Source of the DNA: Chitinophaga sp. SYP-B3965
Lineage (GTDB): Bacteria; Bacteroidota; Bacteroidia; Chitinophagales; Chitinophagaceae
Assembly: GCF_009647655.1 (NCBI RefSeq)
Contig: NZ_WJFD01000004.1
Span: forward strand, 496,001-560,000
Reading direction: 5' to 3'
Length of the DNA stretch: 64,000 nt
The notes under the pieces are model-generated. The model worked only from the letters and a program-made list of their open reading frames with translations. It did not search any database and had not been told where the DNA came from. The stretch's first letter is position 1. Each line of letters opens with the position of its first letter. The translations under genes were made by a program, and so were the position numbers. This document shows positions 52,660 through 60,621 of the stretch, in pieces.

Positions 52660-53300
52660 GGGAGAACTATCTAACCTGTTGTGGAATGATTTGCGAACTT
52701 TTAACGATCTTGTTTGGAAATCATGCCGATGATGACACACCAGCAAATGATCGACTTTAAAACCAGTTTGAAAAAAGCAGGAGAGCTGCTTATCAAAGAA
52801 CGAATAACAACTACAAAATTAGCCATTGATAACGCGCAGGAAGCGGCTAATAACGAAGGAAAAAGTTCGGCGGGCGATAAATACGAAACAGGAAGAGCGA
52901 TGGGACATCTTGAAAAAGAGATGTATGCAAGGCAACAAGCAGAAAATATGAAGGAGCTAGATCTGTTGCAAAAGATAAATACGGATATTATTCATACCAC
53001 TGCTCAGACAGGCGCTTATATAAGATGTTCAGATCATTCTTTTTTTATTGCAGCCGGCTTAGGAAAGCAACTGATAGCTGATCATCTGATATTTTTTCTT
53101 TCCCCATACGCTCCGCTGGCAAAGTTATTGTTACATAAAAAAGCAGGAGACCAGTTTCTTTTTAATAAGAACGAAACGGTGATCCTTGAAGTGTTCTAAG
53201 CTGATTGATATGAGTGATCTCCCTTTTTGGGCAGAGGCAGTAGAATAAAGGGAGAATTATCTAACCGGTTTATGCAGGATTTGCTCGCTTTTAATGATCT
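52660..53300 (+). repeat. diverged direct repeat flanking the GreA-like gene
   Basis: Copy A is 52660-52710 and copy B 53250-53300; 40 of 51 bases match by hand alignment without gaps. Both can be read in a frame giving GELSN ... DL ... FNDL, followed by a nearby stop. Copy A precedes the gene; copy B follows it, after a 13-codon mini frame (53210-53248, MSDLPFWAEAVE). They may be remnants of a duplicated small gene or leader. Confidence 0.6.
52723..53199 (+). CDS. GreA/GreB C-terminal-domain-like small protein
   Basis: Start taken at ATG 52723 (158 residues); a TTG at 52714 and an ATG at 52729 are alternatives. The N-terminal half is a helical hairpin (FKTSLKKAGELLIKERITTT, AIDNAQEAANNEGKS, MGHLEKEMYARQQAEN); the C-terminal half reads like the FKBP-like GreA domain (HSFFIAAGLGKQLI, PYAPLAKLLLHKKAGDQFLF, ILEVF). 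Similar proteins in Bacteroidota are often misannotated as 3-oxoacyl-ACP synthases. Binding to RNA polymerase is possible but unproven. The gene lies between two copies of a diverged repeat. Confidence 0.75.
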   Translation: MPMMTHQQMIDFKTSLKKAGELLIKERITTTKLAIDNAQEAANNEGKSSAGDKYETGRAMGHLEKEMYARQQAENMKELDLLQKINTDIIHTTAQTGAYIRCSDHSFFIAAGLGKQLIADHLIFFLSPYAPLAKLLLHKKAGDQFLFNKNETVILEVF

Positions 53301-53364
53301 ATCGAACGGATAATACGATGAAAACTCTCTTACTTCCGCGAACTATGCAATATACCTGCGAAGT

Positions 53365-54426
53365 TTAAAAGTCGATAACCTTCCGGTAAGCTTTTTTAGG
53401 CTGCAGGTTTTCATCGAATAACAGTGGATAGTTCTTCCGGCCCTTTACCGGAAAATTATCCAGCCAGCTCGAACGGTCTGAGACGTTCCAGAAAGTAACG
53501 CCGCTGATCACGTCACGATATTTCCTGAATGTATCGAAAAGCATTGCATATTGCTGTTCCTGCAGCTGCTCCTGTTCTGGCGTGAAATTGTGATGTTCGG
53601 GCATTTTATCGTTGGAGAAAACGGATACGTCCAGCTCAGTGATCTGTATTTTTATGCCAAGCGATGCATATTGATCGATCGTGGACACCAGCAATTCTCT
53701 GGAAGGATTTTTGATGGACCAGTGGCCTTGTAGGCCTATGGCATGAACTGGGATGTTTGCATCGCGCAGCTTTTTAAGCAGGCGATATATCTTTTCTCTT
53801 TTTGCCGGGCTTTCTGTATTATAATCATTGTAGAATAGTACCGCATCCGGGTCAGCTTCATGCGCATACAGAAATGCCTGAGCAATAAAGTCTTCCCCGC
53901 AGATCTGGTACCACAAGGAGTTGCGGAGAAACTCGTTGTGGTTGTCTGATACGGCTTCATTTACTACGTCCCAAGCATATATTCTACCTTTATAACGGCC
54001 CACAACATTGTGGATGTGTTTGCGCAATCTGTGCAACAAGGTATCTTTGCTTACCATTTTGCCTTCGGAATCATAAAACATCCATTTCGGAGCCTGATTA
54101 TGCCAGCAAAGGGTATGCCCCCTGACCTTCAAACCGTTTTCCGTTGCAAAATGAACGATTGCATCAGCGCCAGACCAGTTGTACCGATCTTCTTGCGGAT
54201 GTATGGGCTCCATTTTCATCACGTTTTCGGCCGTTAGGCTATTGAAATGCCTGCGTATGAAAGCACTCGTGGCCGAGTCCTGTAGATGGCGTGGTGTGAT
54301 AGCTACACCAACCGGAAAGTAATTTTTGTAATAGTCTTTGAGCCCTTTATCGGCATGCTGTGCGTTTGTTACAACAGATGTCCATAGGAGTAAAACTGAA
54401 ACGAGCAAGGTTTTTGATCTTATCAT
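53365..54426 (-). CDS. GH10 endo-1,4-beta-xylanase
   Basis: Start at ATG 54426 (353 residues) gives a signal peptide (MIRSKTLLVSVLLLWTS, cut near NAQ, residue 23); a longer reading from 54486 only adds an unlikely leader. The GH10 barrel is complete: HFNSLTAENVMKMEPIHP, GHTLCWHNQAPKW, acid/base E157 in WDVVNEAVSD, GLQGHWSIKNPS, nucleophile E264 in QITELDVSVF, and FWNVSDRSSWLDNFP. It cleaves internal xylan bonds outside the cell or in the periplasm. It stands alone with no SusC/SusD pair, CBM or regulator beside it. Confidence 0.95.
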   Translation of the reverse strand: MIRSKTLLVSVLLLWTSVVTNAQHADKGLKDYYKNYFPVGVAITPRHLQDSATSAFIRRHFNSLTAENVMKMEPIHPQEDRYNWSGADAIVHFATENGLKVRGHTLCWHNQAPKWMFYDSEGKMVSKDTLLHRLRKHIHNVVGRYKGRIYAWDVVNEAVSDNHNEFLRNSLWYQICGEDFIAQAFLYAHEADPDAVLFYNDYNTESPAKREKIYRLLKKLRDANIPVHAIGLQGHWSIKNPSRELLVSTIDQYASLGIKIQITELDVSVFSNDKMPEHHNFTPEQEQLQEQQYAMLFDTFRKYRDVISGVTFWNVSDRSSWLDNFPVKGRKNYPLLFDENLQPKKAYRKVIDF

Positions 54427-54571
54427 AGTTCTAAAATACAAACCCAGACAATTTTCCGCAATAGTGTAGTTAAAAAACAGTAACAACCGCGATTCAGGAA
54501 TAATAAAGTATTTCGATTTTGGGGCTATTCTGCGCTGTTCGCAAACTTTGCCAAACGGACAGAGGGATAAT

Positions 54572-54604
54572 AAAAAAAGGTTGTCCTTTTTAGAACAACC
54601 TTTT
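54572..54604 (-). terminator. intrinsic terminator of tRNA-Glu
   Basis: On the minus strand, AAAAGGTTGT (54604-54595) pairs with ACAACCTTTT (54584-54575), then the T-run continues to 54572. It starts three bases after the tRNA CCA end. Confidence 0.88.
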
Positions 54605-54606
54605 CC

Positions 54607-54681
54607 TGGTACCGCGTACGGGAATCGAACCCGTCATTCCTCCGTGAAAGGGAGGCGTCTTAACCGCTTGACCAACGCGGC
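54607..54681 (-). tRNA. trnE: tRNA-Glu (UUC), CCA encoded
   Basis: 75 bases including a genomic CCA (54609-54607). Read on the minus strand: acceptor GCCGCGT pairs with ACGCGGT (G-U at the first pair), D arm TTGGTCAAGCGGTTAAGAC, anticodon stem CCTCC/GGAGG with loop CTTTCAC giving anticodon TTC, and T arm ACGGGTTCGATTCCCGT. All parts fit glutamate tRNA. It lies between the xylanase and gap genes. Confidence 0.96.
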
Positions 54682-54758
54682 GTACCCCTTATTTGGGATT
54701 GCAAAGGTATAATCTCCTTCCTTATTTCCAAAAAAAATTTACTTAACCCAAATATCTA

Positions 54759-54789
54759 TTGATTAATCCCCGTTAAGCTTGTAATTTCG
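54759..54789 (+). promoter_or_regulatory. candidate gap promoter
   Basis: TTG (54759-54761), 20 bases, then TAATTTCG (54782-54789), one base off TAnnTTTG. It is 36 bases before the gap start codon, a usual distance in this phylum. Confidence 0.55.
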
Positions 54790-54825
54790 CAATTCAATTT
54801 TTTCATCTACAAACTACTGTGTAAA

Positions 54826-55842
54826 ATGGGAACTACTCTCAAAATTGGTATTAATGGTTTCGGTCGGATCGGCCGCTTGGTTTACCGCCAAATTTACAAT
54901 ATGCCAGGAATCGACGTGGTGGCTATCAATGACCTTACGAGCCCCGCCGTTTTAGCGCATTTGCTGAAATACGACTCTGCACAAGGTAGATTTGGACAAG
55001 AAGTGAAGCATAGCGACAATTCCATCTCTGTTAACGGAGAAGAAGTTAAAATATACGCACAAAAGGATCCTAGTCAAATTCCCTGGAAGGACCATGGTAT
55101 TGATGTGGTGATCGAGTGCACCGGTTTCTTTGCTGATAAAGATAAAGCAGAAGCCCACATTAAGGCTGGTGCTAAACGTGTTGTGATCTCTGCTCCTGCT
55201 ACAGGAGACCTGAAAACTGTAGTTTTCAACGTGAATCACGATATCCTGGACGGTAGCGAAACTGTTATCTCCTGCGCATCCTGCACCACCAACTGTCTCG
55301 CTCCGATGGCTAAGGTGTTGAACGACAAATATGGTATCGTTTCTGGTCTCATGACCACTATCCACGCTTACACGAACGATCAGAACACCCTGGATGCTCC
55401 ACATCCAAAAGGTGACCTGCGCCGCGCCCGCGCTGCAGCAGCTAACATCGTTCCAAACAGCACTGGTGCTGCAAAGGCTATCGGCCTGGTGCTGCCAGCA
55501 CTGAAAGGTAAACTGGACGGTAGCGCACAACGTGTTCCAACCATCACCGGTTCCCTGACTGAACTGACCACCATCCTCAGCAAAAAAGTGACTGTAGAAG
55601 AGATCAATGCCGCCATGAAGGCTGCTGCGAACGAATCTTACGGTTATACTGAAGATGAGATCGTTAGCTCTGACATCATCGGTATCACTTTTGGTTCCCT
55701 GTTCGACGCTACTCAAACAAGGGTAATGACGCAAGGCGACGTACAACTGGTTAAAACCGTTTCCTGGTACGATAACGAAATGAGCTATGTGTCTCAGCTT
55801 GTACGTACTGTGAAGCATTTTGCCGGTCTGATCAGCAAATAA
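54826..55842 (+). CDS. gap: glyceraldehyde-3-phosphate dehydrogenase
   Basis: A 338-residue class I GAPDH that oxidises glyceraldehyde 3-phosphate to 1,3-bisphosphoglycerate in glycolysis. The NAD-binding GINGFGRIGR is at residues 8-17, the INDL segment at 34-37 (D36) indicates NAD rather than NADP, and the catalytic C153 lies in SCASCTTNCLAP. Later blocks (TTIHAYTNDQNTLDAPH, RRARAAAANIVPNSTGAAKA, WYDNEMSY) are complete. The phosphoglycerate kinase gene follows after a terminator. Confidence 0.98.
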   Translation: MGTTLKIGINGFGRIGRLVYRQIYNMPGIDVVAINDLTSPAVLAHLLKYDSAQGRFGQEVKHSDNSISVNGEEVKIYAQKDPSQIPWKDHGIDVVIECTGFFADKDKAEAHIKAGAKRVVISAPATGDLKTVVFNVNHDILDGSETVISCASCTTNCLAPMAKVLNDKYGIVSGLMTTIHAYTNDQNTLDAPHPKGDLRRARAAAANIVPNSTGAAKAIGLVLPALKGKLDGSAQRVPTITGSLTELTTILSKKVTVEEINAAMKAAANESYGYTEDEIVSSDIIGITFGSLFDATQTRVMTQGDVQLVKTVSWYDNEMSYVSQLVRTVKHFAGLISK

Positions 55843-55868
55843 GCGGTTCGCATTATTATATTATTACC

Positions 55869-55914
55869 AACCCTCCGCGAAACGCTGTCCCAGCGGTGCA
55901 CGGAGGGTTTTTTT
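55869..55914 (+). terminator. intrinsic terminator between gap and pgk
   Basis: AACCCTCCG (55869-55877) pairs with CGGAGGGTT (55901-55909); inside is a second stem CGCTG/CAGCG (55883-55895). Seven T follow (55908-55914). It uncouples gap from pgk. Confidence 0.88.
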
Positions 55915-55940
55915 CTTACCTTTCCTAAAATCCTCCCTTC

Positions 55941-57137
55941 ATGAGCAAGTTCTCTGATCATAATTTCAAAGGCGAGAAAGCCTTGATCCGCGTAGATTTC
56001 AACGTGCCACTGAATGATCAATTTGAGATCACGGACGATACCCGCATGACTGCCGCGGTGCCTACTATCAAAAAGATACTGAAAGACGGCGGGGCTGTGA
56101 TCCTCATGAGTCATCTCGGCCGCCCGAAAGATGGCCCCACCAATAAATATTCCCTTAAACACCTGGTTTTTCACCTGATCAGCCTGCTGGATGGCACTAC
56201 TGTGAAATTTGCAGAAGATTGTATTGGCGAAGCTGCTGAAAAAGCTGCACTCAACCTGCAAATGGGAGAGGTGCTGCTGCTGGAAAACCTGCGTTTCTAT
56301 AAAGAAGAAGAGAAAGGCGATCGTGCTTTTGCAGAAAAACTCTCCAAACTGGGTGATGTATATGTGAACGATGCCTTTGGTACGGCTCACCGTGCACACG
56401 CCTCCACAGCGGTTATCGCTGATTTTTATCCTGCTGACAAGAAGATGTTTGGACTCCTCATGGAGGCTGAAACTATCAGCGCGGAAAAAGTATTACACAG
56501 TGCTGAAAAGCCTTTCACGGCTATCCTGGGTGGCGCAAAGGTGAGTGACAAGATCCTGATCATTGAAAATCTCATGAACAAAGCCAATAACATCATCATT
56601 GGTGGCGGGATGGCATATACTTTCCTGAAAGCGCAAGGCAAAGAGATCGGTAATTCCCTCGTGGAGAACGATAAACTGGATCTGGCGAACGAACTTTTAG
56701 CTAAAGCGAAAACACTGGGTGTGCAACTGCTCATCCCGGAAGATTCCATTGCAGCTGATAAGTTTGCCGCTGATGCCAATACACAACTGGTTTCTAACGA
56801 CAACATCCCTACGGGCTGGATGGGATTGGATATCGGGGCAAAAGCCATTGCTCAGTTCAGTGAAGTGATCGCTGCTTCTAAAACTATCTTGTGGAACGGG
56901 CCAATGGGCGTTTTTGAAATGGAAGCATTTCAGGGAGGAACCAAAGCCATTGCAGATGCTATCGTGAAGGCGACTGAAAATGGCGCATTCTCTCTCGTTG
57001 GTGGTGGAGACTCTGTTGCGGCGGTGAATAAATTCGGCCTCGCGGAGAAAGTGAGTTATGTGTCCACAGGCGGTGGTGCTATGCTGGAATACTTTGAAGG
57101 AAAAGAATTGCCGGGTATTGCGGCAATCAATAAATAA
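55941..57137 (+). CDS. pgk: phosphoglycerate kinase
   Basis: A 398-residue cytoplasmic glycolytic kinase producing ATP from 1,3-bisphosphoglycerate. Complete family signature: RVDFNVPLND near residue 17, MSHLGRPKDGP, LENLRFYKEEEKGD, NDAFGTAHRAHAS, ILGGAKVSDKI, GGGMAYTFLKA, WNGPMGVFEM and the nucleotide-binding VGGGDSVAAV close to the C-terminus. Length is normal. It is placed after gap, the preceding step of glycolysis, and ends at a bidirectional terminator. Confidence 0.98.
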   Translation: MSKFSDHNFKGEKALIRVDFNVPLNDQFEITDDTRMTAAVPTIKKILKDGGAVILMSHLGRPKDGPTNKYSLKHLVFHLISLLDGTTVKFAEDCIGEAAEKAALNLQMGEVLLLENLRFYKEEEKGDRAFAEKLSKLGDVYVNDAFGTAHRAHASTAVIADFYPADKKMFGLLMEAETISAEKVLHSAEKPFTAILGGAKVSDKILIIENLMNKANNIIIGGGMAYTFLKAQGKEIGNSLVENDKLDLANELLAKAKTLGVQLLIPEDSIAADKFAADANTQLVSNDNIPTGWMGLDIGAKAIAQFSEVIAASKTILWNGPMGVFEMEAFQGGTKAIADAIVKATENGAFSLVGGGDSVAAVNKFGLAEKVSYVSTGGGAMLEYFEGKELPGIAAINK

Positions 57138-57143
57138 AGCATG

Positions 57144-57177
57144 AAAAAAGCCGCAGTAAGTACTGCGGCTTTTTTTT
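57144..57177. terminator. bidirectional terminator between pgk and M20 gene
   Basis: A6, GCCGCAGTA (57150-57158), a two-base gap, TACTGCGGC (57161-57169), then T8. The last T bases form part of the stop codon of the convergent peptidase gene. Confidence 0.92.
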
Positions 57178-58549
57178 ATTTTTTACTCATCTCAGCAAAA
57201 TACTGGTGGAAATAAGGGATGGTCTCAATGCCCTTGTAGAAATTCTCCAGGCCGTACTTCTCATTTGGTGAGTGCAGATTATCACTATCTAACCCAAAGC
57301 CCATCAGCACTGTTTTTAATCCCAGTGTTTTCTCGAACAATGCTACAATAGGAATACTTCCTCCGCCACGCACAGGGATAGGATCCTTGCCGAAAGTGGT
57401 AGAAATTGCCTTGCTGGCTGCTTTGAAGGCTATATTGTCTGTTGGTGTAACATATGGAGAACCGCCATGGTGAGCAGTTACCGATATTTTTACAGATTTA
57501 GGCGCGATCTTTTCGAAATGTGCTTTGAAAAGATCTGAAATCGCTACCCAGTCCTGACCTGGTACCAGGCGCATGGAGATCTTGGCAAATGCTTTTCCGG
57601 GTAATACGGTTTTGGCGCCTTCGCCGGTGTAACCACCCCAGATACCATTCACTTCTAAGGTTGGGCGGATGCCGGTCCTTTCGATGGTGCTGTATCCTTT
57701 TTCGCCCCAAAGTTCTTCTACGCCGAGGTCTTTTTTGTATTCAGCTTCGTCGAAGGGGGCTTTGTTCAGGCTTTCGCGCTCTGCAGCACTCAGTTCCTGT
57801 ACGCCATCGTAGAAGCCGGGGATGGTGATGTGGTTATTTTCGTCGTGCAGGGAAGCGATCATTTTGGCGAGGATAGTGGCCGGATTGGCTACTGCTCCAC
57901 CATAAACTCCGCTGTGCAGATCGCGATTGGCACCGGTTACAGCTACTTCCATATAAGCGAGGCCACGGAGGCCGGTGTCTATGGATGGATTGTCCATGCT
58001 GATCATGGAAGTGTCCGAGATCAATACTACATCTGCTTTCAGGCGTTCTTTATTGTTTTCCAGGAAAACGCCCAGGTTATTGGAACCTACTTCTTCCTCT
58101 CCTTCTATCATGAATTTGATATTGCAGGGGAGGGTGTTGGTTTTGTTCATGGTTTCAAAAGCCTTCACATGCATGTAGAACTGGCCTTTATCATCGGCAG
58201 AACCACGTGCGTAGATCTTTCCGTCTTTGATAACGGGCTCAAAGGGAGGGCTGGTCCAGAGGTCCAGGGGATCCGGAGGTTGCACATCATAATGGCCATA
58301 TACCAGTACGGTAGGAAGGGAAGGATCGATGATCTTTTCCCCGTAAACAATGGGATGGCCTGCTGTTGGGCAAACTTCCACTTTGTCCGCTCCTGCGTCT
58401 GTTAATCTTTGTTTCACCGCCTCGGCGCAGCGCTTCGTATCCTCATTATGGCGGGAATCCGCGCTAACAGAGGGAATCCGCAACAGTTCCAGTAACTCGT
58501 TCAGGAAACGGTCTTTGTTCTGTGCCTGATAATCTTTCCAAACTTGCAT
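57176..58549 (-). CDS. M20-family dipeptidase
   Basis: A 457-residue cytoplasmic metallopeptidase of the ArgE/DapE/carnosinase group. Zinc-site motifs are VYGHYDVQPPDPLDLW with the first histidine and base aspartate, ARGSADDKGQF, MIEGEEEVGSNNL with the general-base glutamate, and a C-terminal LHSPNEKYGLENF histidine. The dimerisation 'lid' domain lies in the middle (about 205-370). It likely hydrolyses dipeptides released in peptide turnover. No operon partner; convergent with pgk. Confidence 0.92.
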   Translation of the reverse strand: MQVWKDYQAQNKDRFLNELLELLRIPSVSADSRHNEDTKRCAEAVKQRLTDAGADKVEVCPTAGHPIVYGEKIIDPSLPTVLVYGHYDVQPPDPLDLWTSPPFEPVIKDGKIYARGSADDKGQFYMHVKAFETMNKTNTLPCNIKFMIEGEEEVGSNNLGVFLENNKERLKADVVLISDTSMISMDNPSIDTGLRGLAYMEVAVTGANRDLHSGVYGGAVANPATILAKMIASLHDENNHITIPGFYDGVQELSAAERESLNKAPFDEAEYKKDLGVEELWGEKGYSTIERTGIRPTLEVNGIWGGYTGEGAKTVLPGKAFAKISMRLVPGQDWVAISDLFKAHFEKIAPKSVKISVTAHHGGSPYVTPTDNIAFKAASKAISTTFGKDPIPVRGGGSIPIVALFEKTLGLKTVLMGFGLDSDNLHSPNEKYGLENFYKGIETIPYFHQYFAEMSKK

Positions 58550-58635
58550 GATTGAGCAATTAAACGTTCACAATGGACGCAATTTAAAGGAAAATAGAAA
58601 GGTAACCAGCAAAAAAGACCAGGGCATCCATAAAT

Positions 58636-58675
58636 AAAAAGAGGCTGCATCATTTTACCGATACAGCCTCTTTTA
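58636..58675 (-). terminator. intrinsic terminator after response regulator
   Basis: On the minus strand, AAAAGAGGCTG (58674-58664) pairs with CAGCCTCTTTTT (58647-58636), extended by GAT/ATC, and ends in T5. It lies 17 bases past the response regulator stop. Confidence 0.85.
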
Positions 58676-58691
58676 CCTATAAAAAATTACT

Positions 58692-59156
58692 TTATGAGAT
58701 CAATTTCTGACGGAGCAGGAATTCCAGCTTCTCGTTCACGTCCAGCAGCTTTTCTGTCAGCTCCCGGTTCTCTTTCCGCAAAGCATATACTTCATATGCC
58801 TTTTCTATGTTATGCCGCAATTCCTCGTCGTTCCAGGGTTTTGAGAAATATTTGTAGACCTGGCCTTTGTTGATGGCGTCGATCACTGCATTAATATCCG
58901 CATAACCTGTAAGAAGGATACGGATGGGCTCCGGATATTTAGCAAGTATTGATTCGAAGAACTCAATACCTGTCATCCTCGGCATACGCTGATCCGATAT
59001 GATGATATGAAATTCATGATCCTCCAGCAGTTTGTAAGCATCGTCAGCGGATTCTGCCGTTTGAACGGTGTAGATCCTCCTGAATGATGCCTTAAATGCA
59101 TTCAGGTTATGTATTTCATCATCGATATAGAGGATGTGAATGTGTTGTGCACTCAT
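58692..59156 (-). CDS. single-domain response regulator with C-terminal coiled coil
   Basis: Start set at the ATG 59156 (154 residues), immediately before the receiver fold; the longer frame to 59279 adds a hydrophobic leader unlike this family. The receiver shows LYIDDE (acid pocket), phospho-acceptor D55 in ISDQRMP, T83 in LLTGYAD and K106 in FSKPW. The DQRMP sequence is frequent in receivers from this phylum. After residue 120 a helical coiled coil (LRKENRELTEKLLDVNEKLEF) replaces an output domain, suggesting protein-protein signalling. No kinase gene is adjacent. Confidence 0.87.
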   Translation of the reverse strand: MSAQHIHILYIDDEIHNLNAFKASFRRIYTVQTAESADDAYKLLEDHEFHIIISDQRMPRMTGIEFFESILAKYPEPIRILLTGYADINAVIDAINKGQVYKYFSKPWNDEELRHNIEKAYEVYALRKENRELTEKLLDVNEKLEFLLRQKLIS

Positions 59157-59483
59157 TATAACGCAGTAGACTAAATGTAAGTTAATAAAAATAAGTGAGT
59201 TAGCAACAGTAGAAACCACCGTAACTACAAACAAAATAACACAAGCTTGCATTCCCAATTGCCGGTATAATTGATGCACTCATACCCGGAATTCGAGTCC
59301 AAACATAGATATTTTTTGTTATTCAGCTTTCAACTTTTGGACAACCGTCGCTGCTTAGTTCGTAAACGGCACGACTTTGCGGTTAACCGCTAACATAATT
59401 GAACCATGTTTTGCGCTTTCCGTTATTTCTTGTAGGTTTGACTACACCCGTAACCTAACATTATTATTTAAAAAAGATAGAAT
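59157..59483. other. 327-base region between response regulator and lemA
   Basis: Divergent intergenic region with no gene seen. It contains the lemA promoter at 59410-59440 and otherwise unstructured sequence. A frame entering the response regulator from here (59157-59279) was judged non-coding. Confidence 0.6.
59410..59440 (+). promoter_or_regulatory. lemA promoter, full Bacteroidota consensus
   Basis: TTTG (59410-59413), 19 bases, TAGGTTTG (59433-59440): an exact fit to TTTG-N19-TAnnTTTG, 43 bases upstream of the lemA start codon. The clearest promoter in the window. Confidence 0.75.
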
Positions 59484-60062
59484 ATGAAAACAGGAATCAT
59501 TGTTGTCATCGTCCTGGTACTGCTGGGGTTTTTTGGTTGCAGCAAGTACAATGGATTGGTAAAGAAAGATGAGGTAGTGCAAAAGGCATGGGGAAATGTG
59601 GAAACTCAATACCAACGGAGGGCTGACCTGATAGATAACCTTGTTAGTACCGTAAAGGGTTCTGCTAAATTTGAACAGGAAACACTGACCCAGGTAATTG
59701 AAGCCCGTTCCAAAGCTTCTTCTGTTCAGATCAACGCAAATGACCTGACCCCTGAAAAAGTACAACAATTCCAGGCAGCGCAAGGTGAACTGACCGGTGC
59801 ACTTAGTCGTTTACTCGTTACCGTAGAAAAATATCCGGAACTGCGTACTACGGAGCAATTCCAGACGCTGATGGCGCAAATAGAAGGAACGGAGAATCGT
59901 ATTGCGGTTTCCCGGAGCGACTTTAACAATGCTGTGAACGAATTCAACAGCAGCGTACGTGCTTTTCCCACTAATCTTATTGCCGGCCTTGGCGGATTTA
60001 AAGCGAAAGGTTACTTCCAGGCTGATAAGGGAGCTGAAAAGGCGCCTAAAGTGCAGTTCTAA
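59484..60062 (+). CDS. lemA: LemA family protein
   Basis: A 192-residue membrane-anchored protein. The N-terminus is a signal or helix (TGIIVVIVLVLLGFFGC) with a possible lipobox cysteine at residue 19. The LemA core follows: YNGLVKKDEVVQKAWGNVETQYQRRADLIDNLV, TVKGSAKFEQETLTQV, QAQGELTGALSRLLVTVEKYPEL-like stretch and the NRIAVSRSDFNNAVNEFNSSVRAFP helix (given in parts). The four-helix domain faces the periplasm. It precedes two TPM-domain genes, a common arrangement of unknown purpose. Confidence 0.93.
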   Translation: MKTGIIVVIVLVLLGFFGCSKYNGLVKKDEVVQKAWGNVETQYQRRADLIDNLVSTVKGSAKFEQETLTQVIEARSKASSVQINANDLTPEKVQQFQAAQGELTGALSRLLVTVEKYPELRTTEQFQTLMAQIEGTENRIAVSRSDFNNAVNEFNSSVRAFPTNLIAGLGGFKAKGYFQADKGAEKAPKVQF

Positions 60063-60070
60063 TATAATTA

Positions 60071-60122
60071 AAGGGGTTATCCATAACGAAATGTAGTGTT
60101 TCGGGGCGGATAACCCTTATTT
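60071..60122 (+). terminator. terminator-like hairpin after lemA
   Basis: GGGTTATCC (60074-60082) pairs with GGATAACCC (60108-60116), with a nested stem CGAAA/TTTCG (60087-60103), followed by TTATTTG. It stands between lemA and the first TPM gene, so the trio may be only partly co-transcribed. Confidence 0.65.
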
Positions 60123-60138
60123 GACTATTTCCTTTCAT

Positions 60139-60594
60139 ATGAAACTATTTTCTTTTAAAAAGAAGGAGCTTTTCTCGGAAGAGGAAAAAACCCGGGTGGT
60201 GAATGCCATCCGCCTTGCGGAGCGGCTGACTTCCGGAGAGATCCGGTTATTTGTGGAAAGCCGCTGTACATACGTTGATCCAATGGACCGTGCCCGGGAA
60301 GCATTTGTTTCTCTGGGAATGGATAAAACCAAACAACGTAATGGCGTGCTCCTTTATATTGCCATGCTGGACCACCAGTTTGCTATCCTGGGAGATCAGG
60401 GTATTCATGAAAAGGTGGGAACAGATTTCTGGCAGCAGGAAGCCCTCGTTTTAAAAAAGCATTTTTCCTCTAACAAGATCGTTGAAGGCATAGAAGTGTG
60501 CGTGAAAGAGATCGGAGAATCCCTGTATCATTATTTCCCTTACGAAACCGGAGATCAGAATGAACTGCCGGACGATATCATTTTCGGGAAATAA
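60139..60594 (+). CDS. TPM-domain protein, cytoplasmic
   Basis: Start at ATG 60139 (151 residues); a TTG at 60121 is less likely. The TPM fold (also called TPM phosphatase or Psb32-like) is shown by FSEEEKTRVVNAIRLAERLTSGEIRLFVES (in two parts), FVSLGMDKTKQRNGVLLYIA, FAILGDQGIHEKVG and a C-terminal helix ending in LPDDIIFGK. No signal peptide or membrane helix, unlike its downstream neighbour. It is encoded 27 bases before the second TPM gene. Function of the family in bacteria is not settled. Confidence 0.88.
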   Translation: MKLFSFKKKELFSEEEKTRVVNAIRLAERLTSGEIRLFVESRCTYVDPMDRAREAFVSLGMDKTKQRNGVLLYIAMLDHQFAILGDQGIHEKVGTDFWQQEALVLKKHFSSNKIVEGIEVCVKEIGESLYHYFPYETGDQNELPDDIIFGK

Positions 60595-60621
60595 TTAGCA
60601 ATGATTCATAAGCAACAAACA

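Noticed and set aside
54952..55818. 288-codon minus-strand frame opposite gap
   Set aside because: Antisense to a complete GAPDH; the long open frame follows from the biased codon use of a highly expressed gene.
59157..59279. N-terminal membrane segment on the response regulator
   Set aside because: The hydrophobic stretch comes from an upstream in-frame start; receivers of this type start directly before the first strand, and the ATG at 59156 fits.
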